Positions 36,825-45,120 of a stretch of DNA of 60,000 bases are shown one piece after another. A program made the position numbers and the translations under genes. Below the pieces are notes generated by a model. It had not been told where the DNA came from, searched no databases, and saw only the letters and a list, made by a program, of their open reading frames with translations. The stretch comes from Nematostella vectensis (Eukaryota; Cnidaria; Anthozoa; Actiniaria; Edwardsiidae), in NCBI RefSeq assembly GCF_932526225.1, contig NC_064034.1, forward strand, positions 20,799,747 to 20,859,746. The letters run 5' to 3'. How positions within the stretch are numbered: the stretch's first letter is position 1; every line of letters begins with the position of its first letter.

Positions 36825-37259
36825 ATGTCTGACGAAAATCAAGAGGTTGAGCAAATCACAAAGGACCCTCCCCCCAGGAAGAAGAGTGCCGCTAAGGAGA
36901 AAGATCCTATAAAAGTCGCTTCTGGTAAGAGAGTTGCCGAATATAATAGGAGGTGTAGAGAAGCACTTGCTAGGGAGATGAAACGCGAGGCGGAGGCGGG
37001 TTCGGAAGACGCTACACAGGCAGAGACACCCCACCAAGAGGGAGCTCGAGGGGATAGCCTCTCGGACGCTTGGATTCCAGAGCTATCGTTTACAACTGTA
37101 CTGGCTCTAGTCGGAATAGGGCTCACCGCATTGGATATGTATATGCGTTTTTACAAAAAGACGTCCAAGATCAACGCCAACGAGACTGAAACTTTCGAGA
37201 GGCCTGCCGCCCGAGGGGCTAGCCTCCCGAACGCGACGCCTAAAATAGGAATGTTGTGA
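36825..37259 (+). CDS. small single-pass membrane protein (144 aa), Polinton structural module
   Basis: Charged N-terminal half (PPPRKKSAAKEKD; basic helix RVAEYNRRCREALAREMKRE) followed by one transmembrane segment (FTTVLALVGIGLTALDMYM) near residues 89-107 and a short tail. A recognisable relative occupies the same slot in element B (51782-52210). Function unknown; the layout suggests a virion or membrane protein. Two copies of the dispersed hairpin repeat lie inside the coding region and are translated as variants of EGARGDSLS / ARGASLP. Confidence 0.75.
   Translation: MSDENQEVEQITKDPPPRKKSAAKEKDPIKVASGKRVAEYNRRCREALAREMKREAEAGSEDATQAETPHQEGARGDSLSDAWIPELSFTTVLALVGIGLTALDMYMRFYKKTSKINANETETFERPAARGASLPNATPKIGML
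37042..37065. repeat. dispersed hairpin repeat inside the 144-aa gene (first copy)
   Basis: gagctcgaggggatagcctc, among the best matches to the repeat consensus. In frame in the linker before the transmembrane segment. Confidence 0.6.
37211..37230. repeat. dispersed hairpin repeat inside the 144-aa gene (second copy)
   Basis: ccgaggggctagcctcccga near the C-terminus of the coding sequence; translated as ARGASLP. Confidence 0.6.
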
Positions 37260-37273
37260 TTTAAAGATTATCT
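37258..37273 (+). promoter_or_regulatory. GATTTAAAGATTATCT promoter-like motif
   Basis: Overlaps the preceding stop codon and lies about 22 bp before the ATG at 37295. Same TTTAAAGATTATCT as the integrase/capsid promoter region. Confidence 0.6.
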
Positions 37274-37294
37274 GAATCTGTAATAAATAAAATC

Positions 37295-37519
37295 ATGTCA
37301 ACTGAAAACAAACTTGTGAAAACGATCACCGACTCAGCAGTCATCATCGGATTAGCCGCCGGTATGGGTTATGTTGCTAAAAAGGCCATGAAAGAGTCAT
37401 TCATCAACGACCCTTCGTCAAGTGTTACAAACTACGCTAAATGGGTTGCTGTCCTGTCCGGTAGTATGTATCTGAAAGATTATCTGGAAACACAAAAGAT
37501 TTTGCCAAAACCGCTGTAG
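37295..37519 (+). CDS. 74-aa conserved small hydrophobic Polinton protein
   Basis: Two weakly hydrophobic segments: SAVIIGLAAGMGYVAKKA at residues 13-30 and a second near WVAVLSGSMYL, ending KDYLETQKILP. I recognise the style as a small protein that recurs in Polintons/adintoviruses without known role, probably membrane or capsid associated. It lies between the 144-aa and 138-aa genes. In element B the slot holds only a 24-codon remnant (51654-51728) that keeps the similar start MST...KTIT. Confidence 0.75.
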   Translation: MSTENKLVKTITDSAVIIGLAAGMGYVAKKAMKESFINDPSSSVTNYAKWVAVLSGSMYLKDYLETQKILPKPL

Positions 37520-37521
37520 GC

Positions 37522-37535
37522 GACTTAAAGATCTT
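37522..37535 (+). promoter_or_regulatory. GACTTAAAGATCTT promoter-like motif
   Basis: Begins just after the stop codon of the 74-aa gene and lies about 16 bp before the ATG at 37552; a TTAAAGAT variant. Confidence 0.5.
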
Positions 37536-37551
37536 ATAGATTGATTAATAA

Positions 37552-37968
37552 ATGGCGAGTATAGCATTTATGATTGGTGGAGCTATTCTTAATGCGACGG
37601 CATTCGTTGGAGGGAGTTACCTAGCGAGATACTTATCTTCTGACGCTACTCATGTTGATAAAGAAAAAATAAGACACGATAAAGCGCTTGAAAAGTATCA
37701 ACAAGCAATGGGTGATTGGCAGAAAAAACGACAGGAATATCAGGATTGGTTGGGGGAAGAATATAATAATAAACTTCGTGCAGACCAGAATGATAAGGAG
37801 ACCGATCAGGCTTTCAAACTATACGCTCAAACACATCCAGATTTTGATTTGAAAGAGCCTGAGCTCTCAGATTACTACAGACCAAGTAGCAACCAAAAGA
37901 TGGGAGAGATGGTATATGTTGGAGGTGGAATGTTAGCTCTTGGCTATGTAGCGAGTAGGTGGATATGA
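37552..37968 (+). CDS. 138-aa Polinton protein with terminal hydrophobic helices and central coiled coil
   Basis: N-terminal hydrophobic segment (FMIGGAILNATAFVGGSYLA), a charged helical centre (EKIRHDKALEKYQQAMGDWQ), an ELSDYY motif and a C-terminal hydrophobic segment (VYVGGGMLALGYVASRWI). Element B has an obvious relative (51240-51634) that preserves both ends. Predicted to be a membrane-spanning or capsid-lining structural protein; role unknown. Confidence 0.8.
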   Translation: MASIAFMIGGAILNATAFVGGSYLARYLSSDATHVDKEKIRHDKALEKYQQAMGDWQKKRQEYQDWLGEEYNNKLRADQNDKETDQAFKLYAQTHPDFDLKEPELSDYYRPSSNQKMGEMVYVGGGMLALGYVASRWI

Positions 37969-37974
37969 GCCGGC

Positions 37975-37992
37975 ACGACTTAAAGATTTCTT
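37975..37992 (+). promoter_or_regulatory. GACTTAAAGATTTCTT promoter-like motif
   Basis: Lies about 20 bp before the ATG at 38013; same TTAAAGATT class as neighbouring genes. Confidence 0.5.
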
Positions 37993-38012
37993 ATTTTCAA
38001 ACAAAATAAGAA

Positions 38013-39035
38013 ATGGATATAGATTTTGATCCCACAACAAAAGAAGGTAGAGAAGATTTGAATACTACTGTAGACGAAGATTATGACTCTCTTATTCCAA
38101 ACGATGGTGAGGGAAGAGAATCATGGAATGAAAGGATTTCAAAAAGATTTGGTAGAGGTGCAAGCTATGTGATTAGGAGGTTGACCGACTTATGGAAAAC
38201 ACGAAACCCCGGGAGGGTTGTCCCCGAATACATGGAATTACAGAATATTGGAGGTTCTTCTTCAACGGACACACTTAGGGTAAACCTTTTGTTATCGAAA
38301 TATCCAGATCTTGATGAAAATTTAGTTCAGATTTCAACGGATGAAAGAGGGAAACAATTCATTTCCTTCTATTCTGCGAGAAAAGGTGGTTGGACTAGAC
38401 CAGAAAGGTTGTATAATGAGGATAGAACGGTGCGGAAGAGTGTTGACGACAAAATCAGATCCGGAAAGTACAAGCAAATTCAGATTCAACTCGATGAACT
38501 AGACGCTACAGGTAATACACTCAGAGAAGAAGAAGAGAGAAACACCGAGCAAATGAGAAAAAATAATGAGGAACGAAGTGAAACAACTAACCAAGAAAGA
38601 CTAAGAGCTATAGATCGTAAAAATGAAGAGCTCAGCGAAAGAAATTCTGTCATAGATGAGACTTTGGAAGAGAATCAATTGGAGAGAGAAAATCTTGAAG
38701 AGAGAATGTCGTTGAAAGATCGTGTCAAAGCGATTTTTAAGAAATACGGATTCACCACCGTTGCTGTCGTTACCGCTGTTGGCGTTGTTATCGGTGTTAT
38801 TGTCTCTAATCTGAAAGCTGGGCTGACTAGTGTTGCAAAAGGTGTTGGAAATGGTCTGAAAACAATAGGCAAAAAATTAGGAGAAATACTCCCAGGAATG
38901 GTTGGTGCCATAGCTAGTTTCATATTTAGAACGGCAGGTGAAGTCGTCGGCTTTTTAGCTAAAAACGCATGGCTTCTCATCGTAGCTGTCGTTCTGTATT
39001 TCGTAGAACGATTTAAAAGGAGACGGAAATCATAA
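38013..39035 (+). CDS. 340-aa coiled-coil protein with C-terminal amphipathic/membrane region, Polinton minor virion protein
   Basis: Acidic N-terminus, then a basic segment, then a long coiled coil rich in E, R, N and Q (residues about 150-235), then a hydrophobic and Gly-rich C-terminal region: VVTAVGVVIGVIVSNL, LKAGLTSVAKGVGNGLKTIG, and a last membrane helix (AWLLIVAVVLYFVERF) followed by a basic tail RRRKS. Similar C-terminal domains recur in Polintons and adintoviruses. A membrane-lytic or core role has been considered for such proteins, but I infer only membrane association. No counterpart seen in element B. Confidence 0.75.
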   Translation: MDIDFDPTTKEGREDLNTTVDEDYDSLIPNDGEGRESWNERISKRFGRGASYVIRRLTDLWKTRNPGRVVPEYMELQNIGGSSSTDTLRVNLLLSKYPDLDENLVQISTDERGKQFISFYSARKGGWTRPERLYNEDRTVRKSVDDKIRSGKYKQIQIQLDELDATGNTLREEEERNTEQMRKNNEERSETTNQERLRAIDRKNEELSERNSVIDETLEENQLERENLEERMSLKDRVKAIFKKYGFTTVAVVTAVGVVIGVIVSNLKAGLTSVAKGVGNGLKTIGKKLGEILPGMVGAIASFIFRTAGEVVGFLAKNAWLLIVAVVLYFVERFKRRRKS

Positions 39036-39038
39036 CAA

Positions 39039-39662
39039 ATGGTATTACTCTACATTGAAGGAAACGTTGGTGACTTTACCGTCTATTTAGAACACCCTAT
39101 TGAAAAGCCGCGGTTTATCGCGCTGCGAGGATGTGCGTTTCATAATCGTTGTAACAGTCTCTCAAGCGAGGGAACGGTCTCCGACGGTGAGAACATTATC
39201 CTTAGGATCCCCGCGGGGCAGTATACGATTGAGACGCTAAAACTTCAAATAGATGGGGGTATGCGTCTCGGTGAAAAGTCAGTCTCTATTAGAGACTCGT
39301 CACTCGAAGTTCATCGGAACGTCGTGTTGAATGAGCCGCTCGCCTGCCTGTTAGGACTCAAGACCAGGGAGCTGGAAGCAAACACTCGCCACGAGATAAA
39401 GATGATAGGTCACGAGGCTATTTTTATCCACTGCGATCTTGTGAACGCGTCTGACTCCCTCCAACAAGGGGCGCCCTCACAAGTCCTAGCAAGTGTAGAG
39501 CTTGATGAAGGAAAGATATACCTCAATCCAAGCGATCCGGTACGGGTTAGCACCACATCAGTCGGTTACGTGAGTAGTCTCCGTCTTAGTATAAAGGGCG
39601 GTGACGGAAACACAATAGAGCGCGGTCTCTACCCGATACGTCTAATTTTAGAAATCACTTAA
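39039..39662 (+). CDS. element A penton-type minor capsid protein (single jelly roll)
   Basis: 207 aa, beta-rich, starting only 3 bp after the preceding stop. Typical penton opening (YIEGNVGDFTVYLEHPIEKP RFIALRGC), an IPAGQYTIETLK turn, and a C-terminal strand ending YPIRLILEIT. In the family this protein occupies the fivefold vertices. Element B has a broken relative at 54409-55100 with a similar start (FEQPIRRTRFVALRKC) and end (IRLVLELT). No promoter motif directly upstream, so it is probably cotranscribed with the 340-aa gene. Confidence 0.85.
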   Translation: MVLLYIEGNVGDFTVYLEHPIEKPRFIALRGCAFHNRCNSLSSEGTVSDGENIILRIPAGQYTIETLKLQIDGGMRLGEKSVSIRDSSLEVHRNVVLNEPLACLLGLKTRELEANTRHEIKMIGHEAIFIHCDLVNASDSLQQGAPSQVLASVELDEGKIYLNPSDPVRVSTTSVGYVSSLRLSIKGGDGNTIERGLYPIRLILEIT

Positions 39663-39689
39663 AGAATAAACTCTCCCCATAATAAAGCT

Positions 39690-40295
39690 ATGGAAGAGTA
39701 CAACTCAATCTACCCGAACGTACCCCGAGGGGTCAGCCCCTCGGGTGATAACTTCAGACTCCAAAAGACCCACGATGTTTTGGGAAGTTTGGAGCAAGAA
39801 GTTAAACATTACGAGAACGTGAGGAAAAAGTATAAACGAGGGCAGAGCGTGTTTTCAAAGTTAAGTGTGGTCTTAGGACTCTTATCCGTCATTCTTGGGT
39901 CTAGTGGTTTGGGGACTTCTCTGTCGGGTTTTGGTATCGTCGTCGGAGTTCCGTTGGGTGCTTTGGCCGGTGTTTTCGGTCTTACGTCTGTAGGCTGTGC
40001 GGCGGTTTCTAAACGACTGTCGCAAAAAGTCTCCAAGCACGACCAAACAGCGGCGATGGCAAAGGCAAAAGTAAATAGCATACGCGGCCTGGTCTCTAAA
40101 GCTTTAAAAGACAACAAAATATCAGACGAAGAGTTCTCTTTAATCTTGAACGAGTTGGACAAGTTTGAGGCTCTAAAGCTCCAGATCCGTCAAAAGTCGG
40201 TAAGAGAGGACGAAAAAAACGTAAACATTACCAAGCTGAGGCAAACAGTAAGAGAAGAGATTTTGAAAGACCTGGCGAGTCGACCCGCTCGGTGA
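39690..40295 (+). CDS. 201-aa conserved Polinton protein with Gly-rich hydrophobic hairpin
   Basis: N-terminus with YPNVPRGVSPSG and a basic helix, a long Gly/Ser/Val-rich hydrophobic hairpin (residues about 60-105: LSVVLGLLSVILGSSGLG, FGIVVGVPLGALAGVFGLT), then a charged helical tail with the motif KISDEEFSLIL. A similar protein follows the penton gene in element B (55117-55797). It is common in Polinton structural modules; function unknown, likely membrane-active or internal virion protein. Preceded by CTTAAAGAATAA and by a hairpin repeat inside its first codons. Confidence 0.8.
   Translation: MEEYNSIYPNVPRGVSPSGDNFRLQKTHDVLGSLEQEVKHYENVRKKYKRGQSVFSKLSVVLGLLSVILGSSGLGTSLSGFGIVVGVPLGALAGVFGLTSVGCAAVSKRLSQKVSKHDQTAAMAKAKVNSIRGLVSKALKDNKISDEEFSLILNELDKFEALKLQIRQKSVREDEKNVNITKLRQTVREEILKDLASRPAR
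39724..39745. repeat. perfect hairpin copy of the dispersed repeat
   Basis: cccgagggg-tcag-cccctcggg: a perfect 9-bp stem with a 4-base loop, located within codons 12-19 of the 201-aa gene. The clearest hairpin of the repeat family. Confidence 0.75.
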
Positions 40296-40349
40296 AATTT
40301 CTGTACGAGAGAACTCCCGTCGGATGGATCTATGAATTGAGATGCGTAA

Positions 40350-40372
40350 AGGACTGATTTAAAAACATCTTA
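40350..40372 (+). promoter_or_regulatory. GATTTAAAAACATCTTAT promoter-like motif
   Basis: Sits directly upstream of the ATG at 40374. Same TTTAAAAACATCTT as before the gene at 36184. Confidence 0.5.
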
Positions 40373-40373
40373 T

Positions 40374-41900
40374 ATGTCATATAAGATGAAGTTTACAGAA
40401 TTTGTGAAAAGGTACCCCTACTACTCACGCTTCAGGTTCTCTGCCGACGAGCACGGCAATGTGCAATTCGTTTTCAATGGGGACGAATACGATCCATTCG
40501 ACAAGAATGGGAATCTAGTCAAAACGTTATATCACTTCCCTGGTAATAGCTGGAAACCCGAGAATATCCAGGATTTTCTAGTCGCCGACGACACACAAGC
40601 ATACAAGGAAACGATCCAGCAACTGTTTGGGTTCCCAAAACAATACAGACTAGACGCGCGTGCAGAGTACAAGATACTGCCGTGGGACGAAAACCCTACG
40701 AGAAATAATTACGTCTCTTTCGATGTTTTTATAACACCAAAGCTGAAGACAAACTTTGTTTTTAGGGACATATTCACCGACAGCTTGCTAGTATTCAGAA
40801 CAGCAAAGGAGGCTAGTAGGTGGCTCGACGCCCCGAACCTCAGTTATTGGAGTCAAGCCTTAAATTTTGCTATGTTTTGCGCGACTGCTGGATGTGGTGT
40901 GACGCGTGACATGATTGACGACTCTCAAGTGGGGTCATTCTACAGATTTCACATCATTTTCACTATCAGACGAATATTAAACGAGCTACAATGCCCTCTT
41001 CCAAAAGATAGGCTCTTTAGTTGGAATAAAAACTTATACAGCGAAGCGGCTTACCAAAAACTAAGAACAGAATTCCGAACTGGTGACGATTTCCGGTTCC
41101 TCGGGCCGATAAATCATGGGTTAGGGAACGTTTATAATTATGATTATCACGGCTTGTCATCTTCTAACGACAAGTATAAACCCTATGGGACCATTGACCA
41201 ATTACACGACGAATGGGATGCTGCTAAAAGCGACCACGAACACATGAATCACTTTGAGATCGAGTACCTGAAAGACCTTAGAACTGGGTTTCAGTATGAG
41301 TGGTTCTTTCCGGAAAAATCAATGGGGTTAACCAAAGCTGGGTTGTCTAGGATAAACCAGAGCATCGAAGCCTTTGTTTACTGTATTCTAGGCGCGCAAG
41401 TTCAGACCCGGTCGTCAATCGTCGGTGATAGCGGTTCAGCTCAGGAAACGAAACAGGTCTTCACGAAACTCTTTGAAAGCGCGGTGGTGGAAAACAGTAT
41501 ATCGAAAAGTATACAACGGTATCAGTTTGCTCTACAACAGGCGAGACAAAAACTAGACCTGGCTTTCGCCCTCGGCTGTTGGTTAAGTCCATCGTATCTT
41601 GTGATAAATAACAACACTTCGATCGCTGGCTATAATAACAAGTTACAAAAAGCCACCACAGATATGAAACTGGGGCTGAATCCGATAAATAACGAGATAA
41701 AAACGATCCCAAAACATAATATGGGTCATTCAAAGATTGTGTTACCTCATACCGAGTCAGTCACGGCTCACAAACCGGAACCGGAGGCGAAAACTAACCC
41801 AAAGCCGGACGTGATTAAACCCACGAACACGCAGCACGAAAATAACCTTGTCACGATCACAGCCTTTACGGCTGGTTTAGCTTGGTATCTATTCCGGTAA
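40374..41900 (+). CDS. 508-aa element A protein of unknown function with C-terminal hydrophobic segment
   Basis: Start could be 40374 or the in-frame ATG at 40386. The protein is rich in aromatic residues (YPYYSRFRF; LHDEWDAAKSDHEHMNHFEIEY split by repeats of H, D, E). A Pro/Lys-rich linker near residues 460-490 (EPEAKTNPKPDVIKP) precedes a short hydrophobic tail (VTITAFTAGLAWYLFR) that could anchor it in a membrane. Not recognised as an enzyme. I recall similar large proteins in cnidarian Polintons but cannot name a family. It is the last plus-strand gene of the element; a strong hairpin lies just downstream. Confidence 0.7.
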   Translation: MSYKMKFTEFVKRYPYYSRFRFSADEHGNVQFVFNGDEYDPFDKNGNLVKTLYHFPGNSWKPENIQDFLVADDTQAYKETIQQLFGFPKQYRLDARAEYKILPWDENPTRNNYVSFDVFITPKLKTNFVFRDIFTDSLLVFRTAKEASRWLDAPNLSYWSQALNFAMFCATAGCGVTRDMIDDSQVGSFYRFHIIFTIRRILNELQCPLPKDRLFSWNKNLYSEAAYQKLRTEFRTGDDFRFLGPINHGLGNVYNYDYHGLSSSNDKYKPYGTIDQLHDEWDAAKSDHEHMNHFEIEYLKDLRTGFQYEWFFPEKSMGLTKAGLSRINQSIEAFVYCILGAQVQTRSSIVGDSGSAQETKQVFTKLFESAVVENSISKSIQRYQFALQQARQKLDLAFALGCWLSPSYLVINNNTSIAGYNNKLQKATTDMKLGLNPINNEIKTIPKHNMGHSKIVLPHTESVTAHKPEPEAKTNPKPDVIKPTNTQHENNLVTITAFTAGLAWYLFR

Positions 41901-42097
41901 CATGCGGGGTGCATGTGGACGGATGTGACGTACCGCAAGAAGACAATACCTGTTCACGTGCATACCAGACCACCCTGGCGACCGCGAACTCTCAATGTAA
42001 ATACAAAACCTATTTTCAGAATCGCTAGTTGTTAGGGTGATTAGGAATGTATGTGTTTTGTAACGTGAGACGCGTTACAAAACTGAGTGGGTCAATG
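41901..42097. other. convergent intergenic region of element A
   Basis: About 200 bp between the plus-strand 508-aa gene and the minus-strand Zn-repeat gene. It contains a stable inverted repeat at 42055-42083. Poly(A) or termination signals for both genes would be expected here. Confidence 0.5.
42055..42083. terminator. 11-bp stem hairpin between convergent genes
   Basis: gttttgtaacg - tgagacg - cgttacaaaac: a perfect 11-bp stem with a 7-base loop. It lies between converging transcripts, which suggests a role in 3' end formation or transcript protection; this is inferred from placement. Confidence 0.55.
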
Positions 42098-42445
42098 TTA
42101 ATTTCCGTTACACGTTCTGCAATGGTGCTTTTGTCTATCGTGTTCGCATATTTGAGACCCTCCGCATAACTTACAAAAGGGTCTCTGTTTGCCGTGTTCA
42201 CACATCCCTTTCCCCTTGCAGTCTTTACAGACATATCTTGCTCGTCTGTGCTCACAAATGCTACCGCCGTTACATTCTCTGCACCGCGTCTTTCTCCGGT
42301 TGTGAGGGCAGATTTGCGATCCGTGACAATCTTTGCAATAATATTTCACTCTGCCATGAAGACACTTATAATCCGTTGTTCGCTTTACGGGGGATACTTT
42401 CGGGTCTTTCACCGTTTGGTTCTCCATTTCTATCAAACCGGTCAT
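42098..42445 (-). CDS. Cys/His-rich zinc-repeat protein (115 aa)
   Basis: Four to five tandem units of about 17-19 residues with the pattern C-x-H-x-R-x4-C-x2-C-x-G (for example ICEHRRARYVCKDCKG). Such repeats are seen in proteins of algae, protists and large DNA viruses; metal binding is likely, target unknown. The first residues, MTGLIEMENQTVKD, and the upstream gaaaagtgatttaaggac closely copy the leader and promoter of the element A polymerase, indicating a duplicated 5' cassette. Confidence 0.8.
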   Translation of the reverse strand: MTGLIEMENQTVKDPKVSPVKRTTDYKCLHGRVKYYCKDCHGSQICPHNRRKTRCRECNGGSICEHRRARYVCKDCKGKGMCEHGKQRPFCKLCGGSQICEHDRQKHHCRTCNGN

Positions 42446-42463
42446 GTCCTTAAATCACTTTTC
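42446..42463 (-). promoter_or_regulatory. promoter-like motif gaaaagtgatttaaggac before Zn-repeat gene
   Basis: Read on the minus strand directly before the ATG at 42445. It is a two-mismatch variant of the polymerase promoter word. Confidence 0.55.
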
Positions 42464-42506
42464 AATTTTTTACGCCTCGATACTCACCCTCCTAGCCGGC
42501 CGACGT

Positions 42507-43121
42507 CTACCTGGCGAAGTATTCTCCCAACATTTCCTTCTCTTGCTCATCCATGCACCAATCCCAAAACCTGTCCGGGTGCCAGGCCACCCGGAGCAAT
42601 TCACCCTCCAACTCCTTGAACCTCAACTCGTGGGGCACCCTCGCCACACCGGGCGTACCAGCCCGGGCCGCCAACCACGATAAACTGTCTAGATTGGTCG
42701 CCCCTAGTCTGACACACACCCCCGCGACGTCAGATCTCTGGCAAGCGACCGCATGGAGGAGACACCAGTTGAAGTCATCAGTCCTCCAGTCGTTCACGAT
42801 ATCCCTGACGCACGACCTGACCGGCCAGAACGAGGCCAATACGTGCGCGTCCCTGGACCTGACCGAACCCTCTATTATACGTTCGACGAGCCTGGTCTTT
42901 CCTAGTTTACCAAAGTTTTTGAGACCTATATTGTGAGCCAAATACTTGAGCCTGCCGGCATCTAGCCTCAGCAGGCCGTTCTCGCCCAGGTCCCCGATCT
43001 CATCCAGCGCCTGGTCTGGTTCGCACCTCGACCCGCAAACGCCACATATCCCGCCACGATCTTCCTCGGGCGGCCCCGTCCCCGCGAAGGCGCCGCCAAA
43101 GAGACTCCACGAGTATAACAT
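42507..43121 (-). CDS. 204-aa protein with SAP-like helix pair and shared C-terminal WHPDRFWDWC motif
   Basis: The N-terminal segment has a small Cys pair (GGICGVCGSRC). A SAP-like motif (LDAGRLKYLAHNIGLKNFGK...LVERII) occupies residues about 52-85. A degenerate ankyrin-like segment (DDFNWCLLHAVACQR) follows, and the C-terminal module AWHPDRFWDWCMDEQEKEML is nearly identical in the two ankyrin proteins of this element. The shared tail may be an F-box-like or other adaptor motif; this is inference. Start at the ATG 43121; the ATG nearer the promoter motif (43146) is out of frame. Confidence 0.65.
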   Translation of the reverse strand: MLYSWSLFGGAFAGTGPPEEDRGGICGVCGSRCEPDQALDEIGDLGENGLLRLDAGRLKYLAHNIGLKNFGKLGKTRLVERIIEGSVRSRDAHVLASFWPVRSCVRDIVNDWRTDDFNWCLLHAVACQRSDVAGVCVRLGATNLDSLSWLAARAGTPGVARVPHELRFKELEGELLRVAWHPDRFWDWCMDEQEKEMLGEYFAR

Positions 43122-43178
43122 CGCACTTCAATCGATGCGTTCATGTTCTTAAATCAATTCTCAAAGATTTAGGAACGT

Positions 43179-44000
43179 CTACCTGGCGAAGCATTCTCCC
43201 AACATTTCCTTCTCTTGCTCATCCATGCACCAATCCCAAAACCTATCTGGGTGCCACGCGACTGGGAACAGTTCGTCCTCCAGCTTTCTACGGAATCTCA
43301 CCTTGTGTAGCTTCTCCGGGAGCTCCTCATGCACGGGACCCCAACCCCACGCTGCACGTATCACCGCGAGAATCTCGTGTAGACCCAAGAATCGCGCGCG
43401 GCCCATAGACCAAATGAGATCGGTCGCGCCCCACTCCAAGCACAACCTCACAGCATTAACGTTACCGGATTCGATGACCGGTCCTATAGCATAGTTCGGG
43501 TCAAACTCCCAGAAGTTTTCTCTAAGCAACTTTAGAACCTCAACGTGACCATTGTACGCCGCCTCATCGGTGGCCCAACCAACATCGACCCTGACACCCA
43601 AATCTATCAATAACTTAACAACCCCCACCTGACCTTCCTCCGCCGCAGCACTCATAGCACAGATCATGGCCTCTTCGTCGTCACAATACTCGTCCATCAC
43701 TTTCAAAACCTCTACGTGCCCGCCTTTCGCGGCCATGGACGCTGGATATACGAAGTCACAGGCGCCCAACTCACAACACATCTTAACGATCTCGGCGTGC
43801 CCATTCTCCGCCGCGCTCGCCATGGCCTCGTCGAAATCCGACGCGCCCCACTCTTTACACAACCTCACGGCCTCGACGCACCCCTCCGCCGCCGCGCGTG
43901 CCATAGCCTCGTCAAAGTCTGTGGCTCCCCACCTCGCCAAGGTGGCGGCTTGATCCTCCACGGTAAGATTTGTAAGACTCCCAGCACTTTGCATATCCAT
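43179..44000 (-). CDS. ankyrin-repeat protein 1 (273 aa) with shared C-terminal motif
   Basis: About six ankyrin-type units of roughly 33 residues (pattern ATDFDEAMARAAAEG, then VRLCKEWGA). The C-terminal module is AWHPDRFWDWCMDEQEKEML. Proteins with viral-type ankyrin arrays plus a short C-terminal adaptor motif often redirect host ubiquitin ligases in large DNA viruses; here this is only an analogy. The promoter word gaaaaaagtggtttaaagac is about 20 bp upstream (44017-44036). The leader contains LTNLTVEDQ, resembling the polymerase leader ENLKVKDL. Confidence 0.75.
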   Translation of the reverse strand: MDMQSAGSLTNLTVEDQAATLARWGATDFDEAMARAAAEGCVEAVRLCKEWGASDFDEAMASAAENGHAEIVKMCCELGACDFVYPASMAAKGGHVEVLKVMDEYCDDEEAMICAMSAAAEEGQVGVVKLLIDLGVRVDVGWATDEAAYNGHVEVLKLLRENFWEFDPNYAIGPVIESGNVNAVRLCLEWGATDLIWSMGRARFLGLHEILAVIRAAWGWGPVHEELPEKLHKVRFRRKLEDELFPVAWHPDRFWDWCMDEQEKEMLGECFAR

Positions 44001-44016
44001 TTTGTTATTACATCCA

Positions 44017-44036
44017 CGTCTTTAAACCACTTTTTT
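44017..44036 (-). promoter_or_regulatory. promoter-like motif aaaaaagtggtttaaagac before ankyrin gene 1
   Basis: Minus-strand copy of the GTGGTTTAAAGAC word, about 17 bp before the ATG at 44000. Confidence 0.6.
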
Positions 44037-44118
44037 CGAATTTTTTAGATGTAAATTGACATCTACTCCGAACCTACAGTTTTCTGAGGATCTTGATTTC
44101 TCTAGAAATCAGGAAATA

Positions 44119-45046
44119 TCATACCACACCAGGCGTACCCAGGACTGTGGCCACTTCTCTCGCTTTCCTACTGATGGTTAACTCGGAGATGCCCGTTCTT
44201 TCGGAGAATTTTTTAAGTGTAATATCGACCCCCTTTAGCCGTACCCAGTAATAGGTTAAAGCGGCCGCAAAGGATTGTGGGCGAGCGCGATTCAACTCAG
44301 ACGAGCGGTTCTTAGATCTGTAGTAGAGCTGGACCACCTCTCCCTTCTGTGCGGGGGAACGCCGAGAATCTATCCATCACATCGCGAATGTGGTCCACGA
44401 CGGTGGAAGACGTTCCGTGTAGTAAGTAATCTTTAGGCATGTTAATACTGAAGATTTTTAGACCCTTAAGGCAACTCTTCCTGCTCAGTCCAAAAGTTTC
44501 CATCAAGGTTTTCGGTGTCTGACACTTACCGGACATCTTGTAGGCGTAGTAGATACACGCAAAGACGATCGCCTTCCGTGGGTCGCCGCGAAAAATCTGG
44601 CCTTTCGTCACCTGAGTGTATATCTCGTTAGCTTTGGCTACAATTACCCCGCTAAAACCCATGTTCTCCACATCCTTGTCAATATTTCTGTCCTCAGACC
44701 TACGTACCTGAACCCGACTTGGATTCGAAGACCGTTTGCCGTCGGAATGTCCGTAAAAACCCCATTCCCTTTCGTGCGCGATCACGCGCTGCATCTGTTC
44801 CCCGCACTCTAAGCAACTAGTGACCCCGTCTTCTGTGACTAGGTCGTCATGATTGCAAAGAGTGTTACTACTATCCTCGTCTCCCAAGGAGGCTCTACTA
44901 GTCTCGTATTCGGTGAGGGCTCGGTCAAACAGTGCAAATTCCGGCATGAGGGTGGGGACGTTAATCTCAGGCACCGGTCCGTTGGGGATATTATATGGTG
45001 GTGGTGACCGATCTTCAGCCGTACGTTCAACCGCTTGTTCCTCCAT
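44119..45046 (-). pseudogene. TFIIB-like transcription initiation factor of giant-virus type, one frameshift
   Basis: Would recruit RNA polymerase to element promoters. Frame 1 (45046-44312): an N-terminal linker with the motif GPVPEINVPTL also found in the polymerase N-terminus, a zinc ribbon (CNHDDLVTEDG...CLECG), and the first cyclin fold with the stretch IVAKANEIYTQVTKGQIFRG followed by RKAIVFACIYYAYK that I associate with TFIIB of giant DNA viruses. Frame 2 (44337-44119): the second cyclin fold (ARPQSFAAALTYYWVRLKG, ending with a helix-turn-helix-like SERTGISELTISRKAREV). The change of frame lies near 44,340-44,360, by a C homopolymer. Promoter word at 45064-45081. Confidence 0.85.
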
Positions 45047-45063
45047 TTTATTAAACTGTTCAT

Positions 45064-45081
45064 GTCTTTAAACCACTTTTC
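45064..45081 (-). promoter_or_regulatory. promoter-like motif gaaaagtggtttaaagac before TFIIB-like gene
   Basis: Exact copy on the minus strand of the polymerase promoter word, followed by a 17-bp leader before the ATG at 45046. Confidence 0.65.
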
Positions 45082-45120
45082 AATCCGACACGCGATACCC
45101 GCCTTCTAGCTGGCCGACGT

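Noticed and set aside
37295-37519. Small hydrophobic protein as a toxin or holin
   Set aside because: Its conserved slot within the structural gene block of both elements and familiarity from Polintons argue for a virion-associated protein; no toxin feature is visible.
40374-41900. 508-aa protein as the missing adenovirus-type protease
   Set aside because: I could not identify a His/Glu/Cys catalytic arrangement in the expected order, and the protein is far longer than such proteases.
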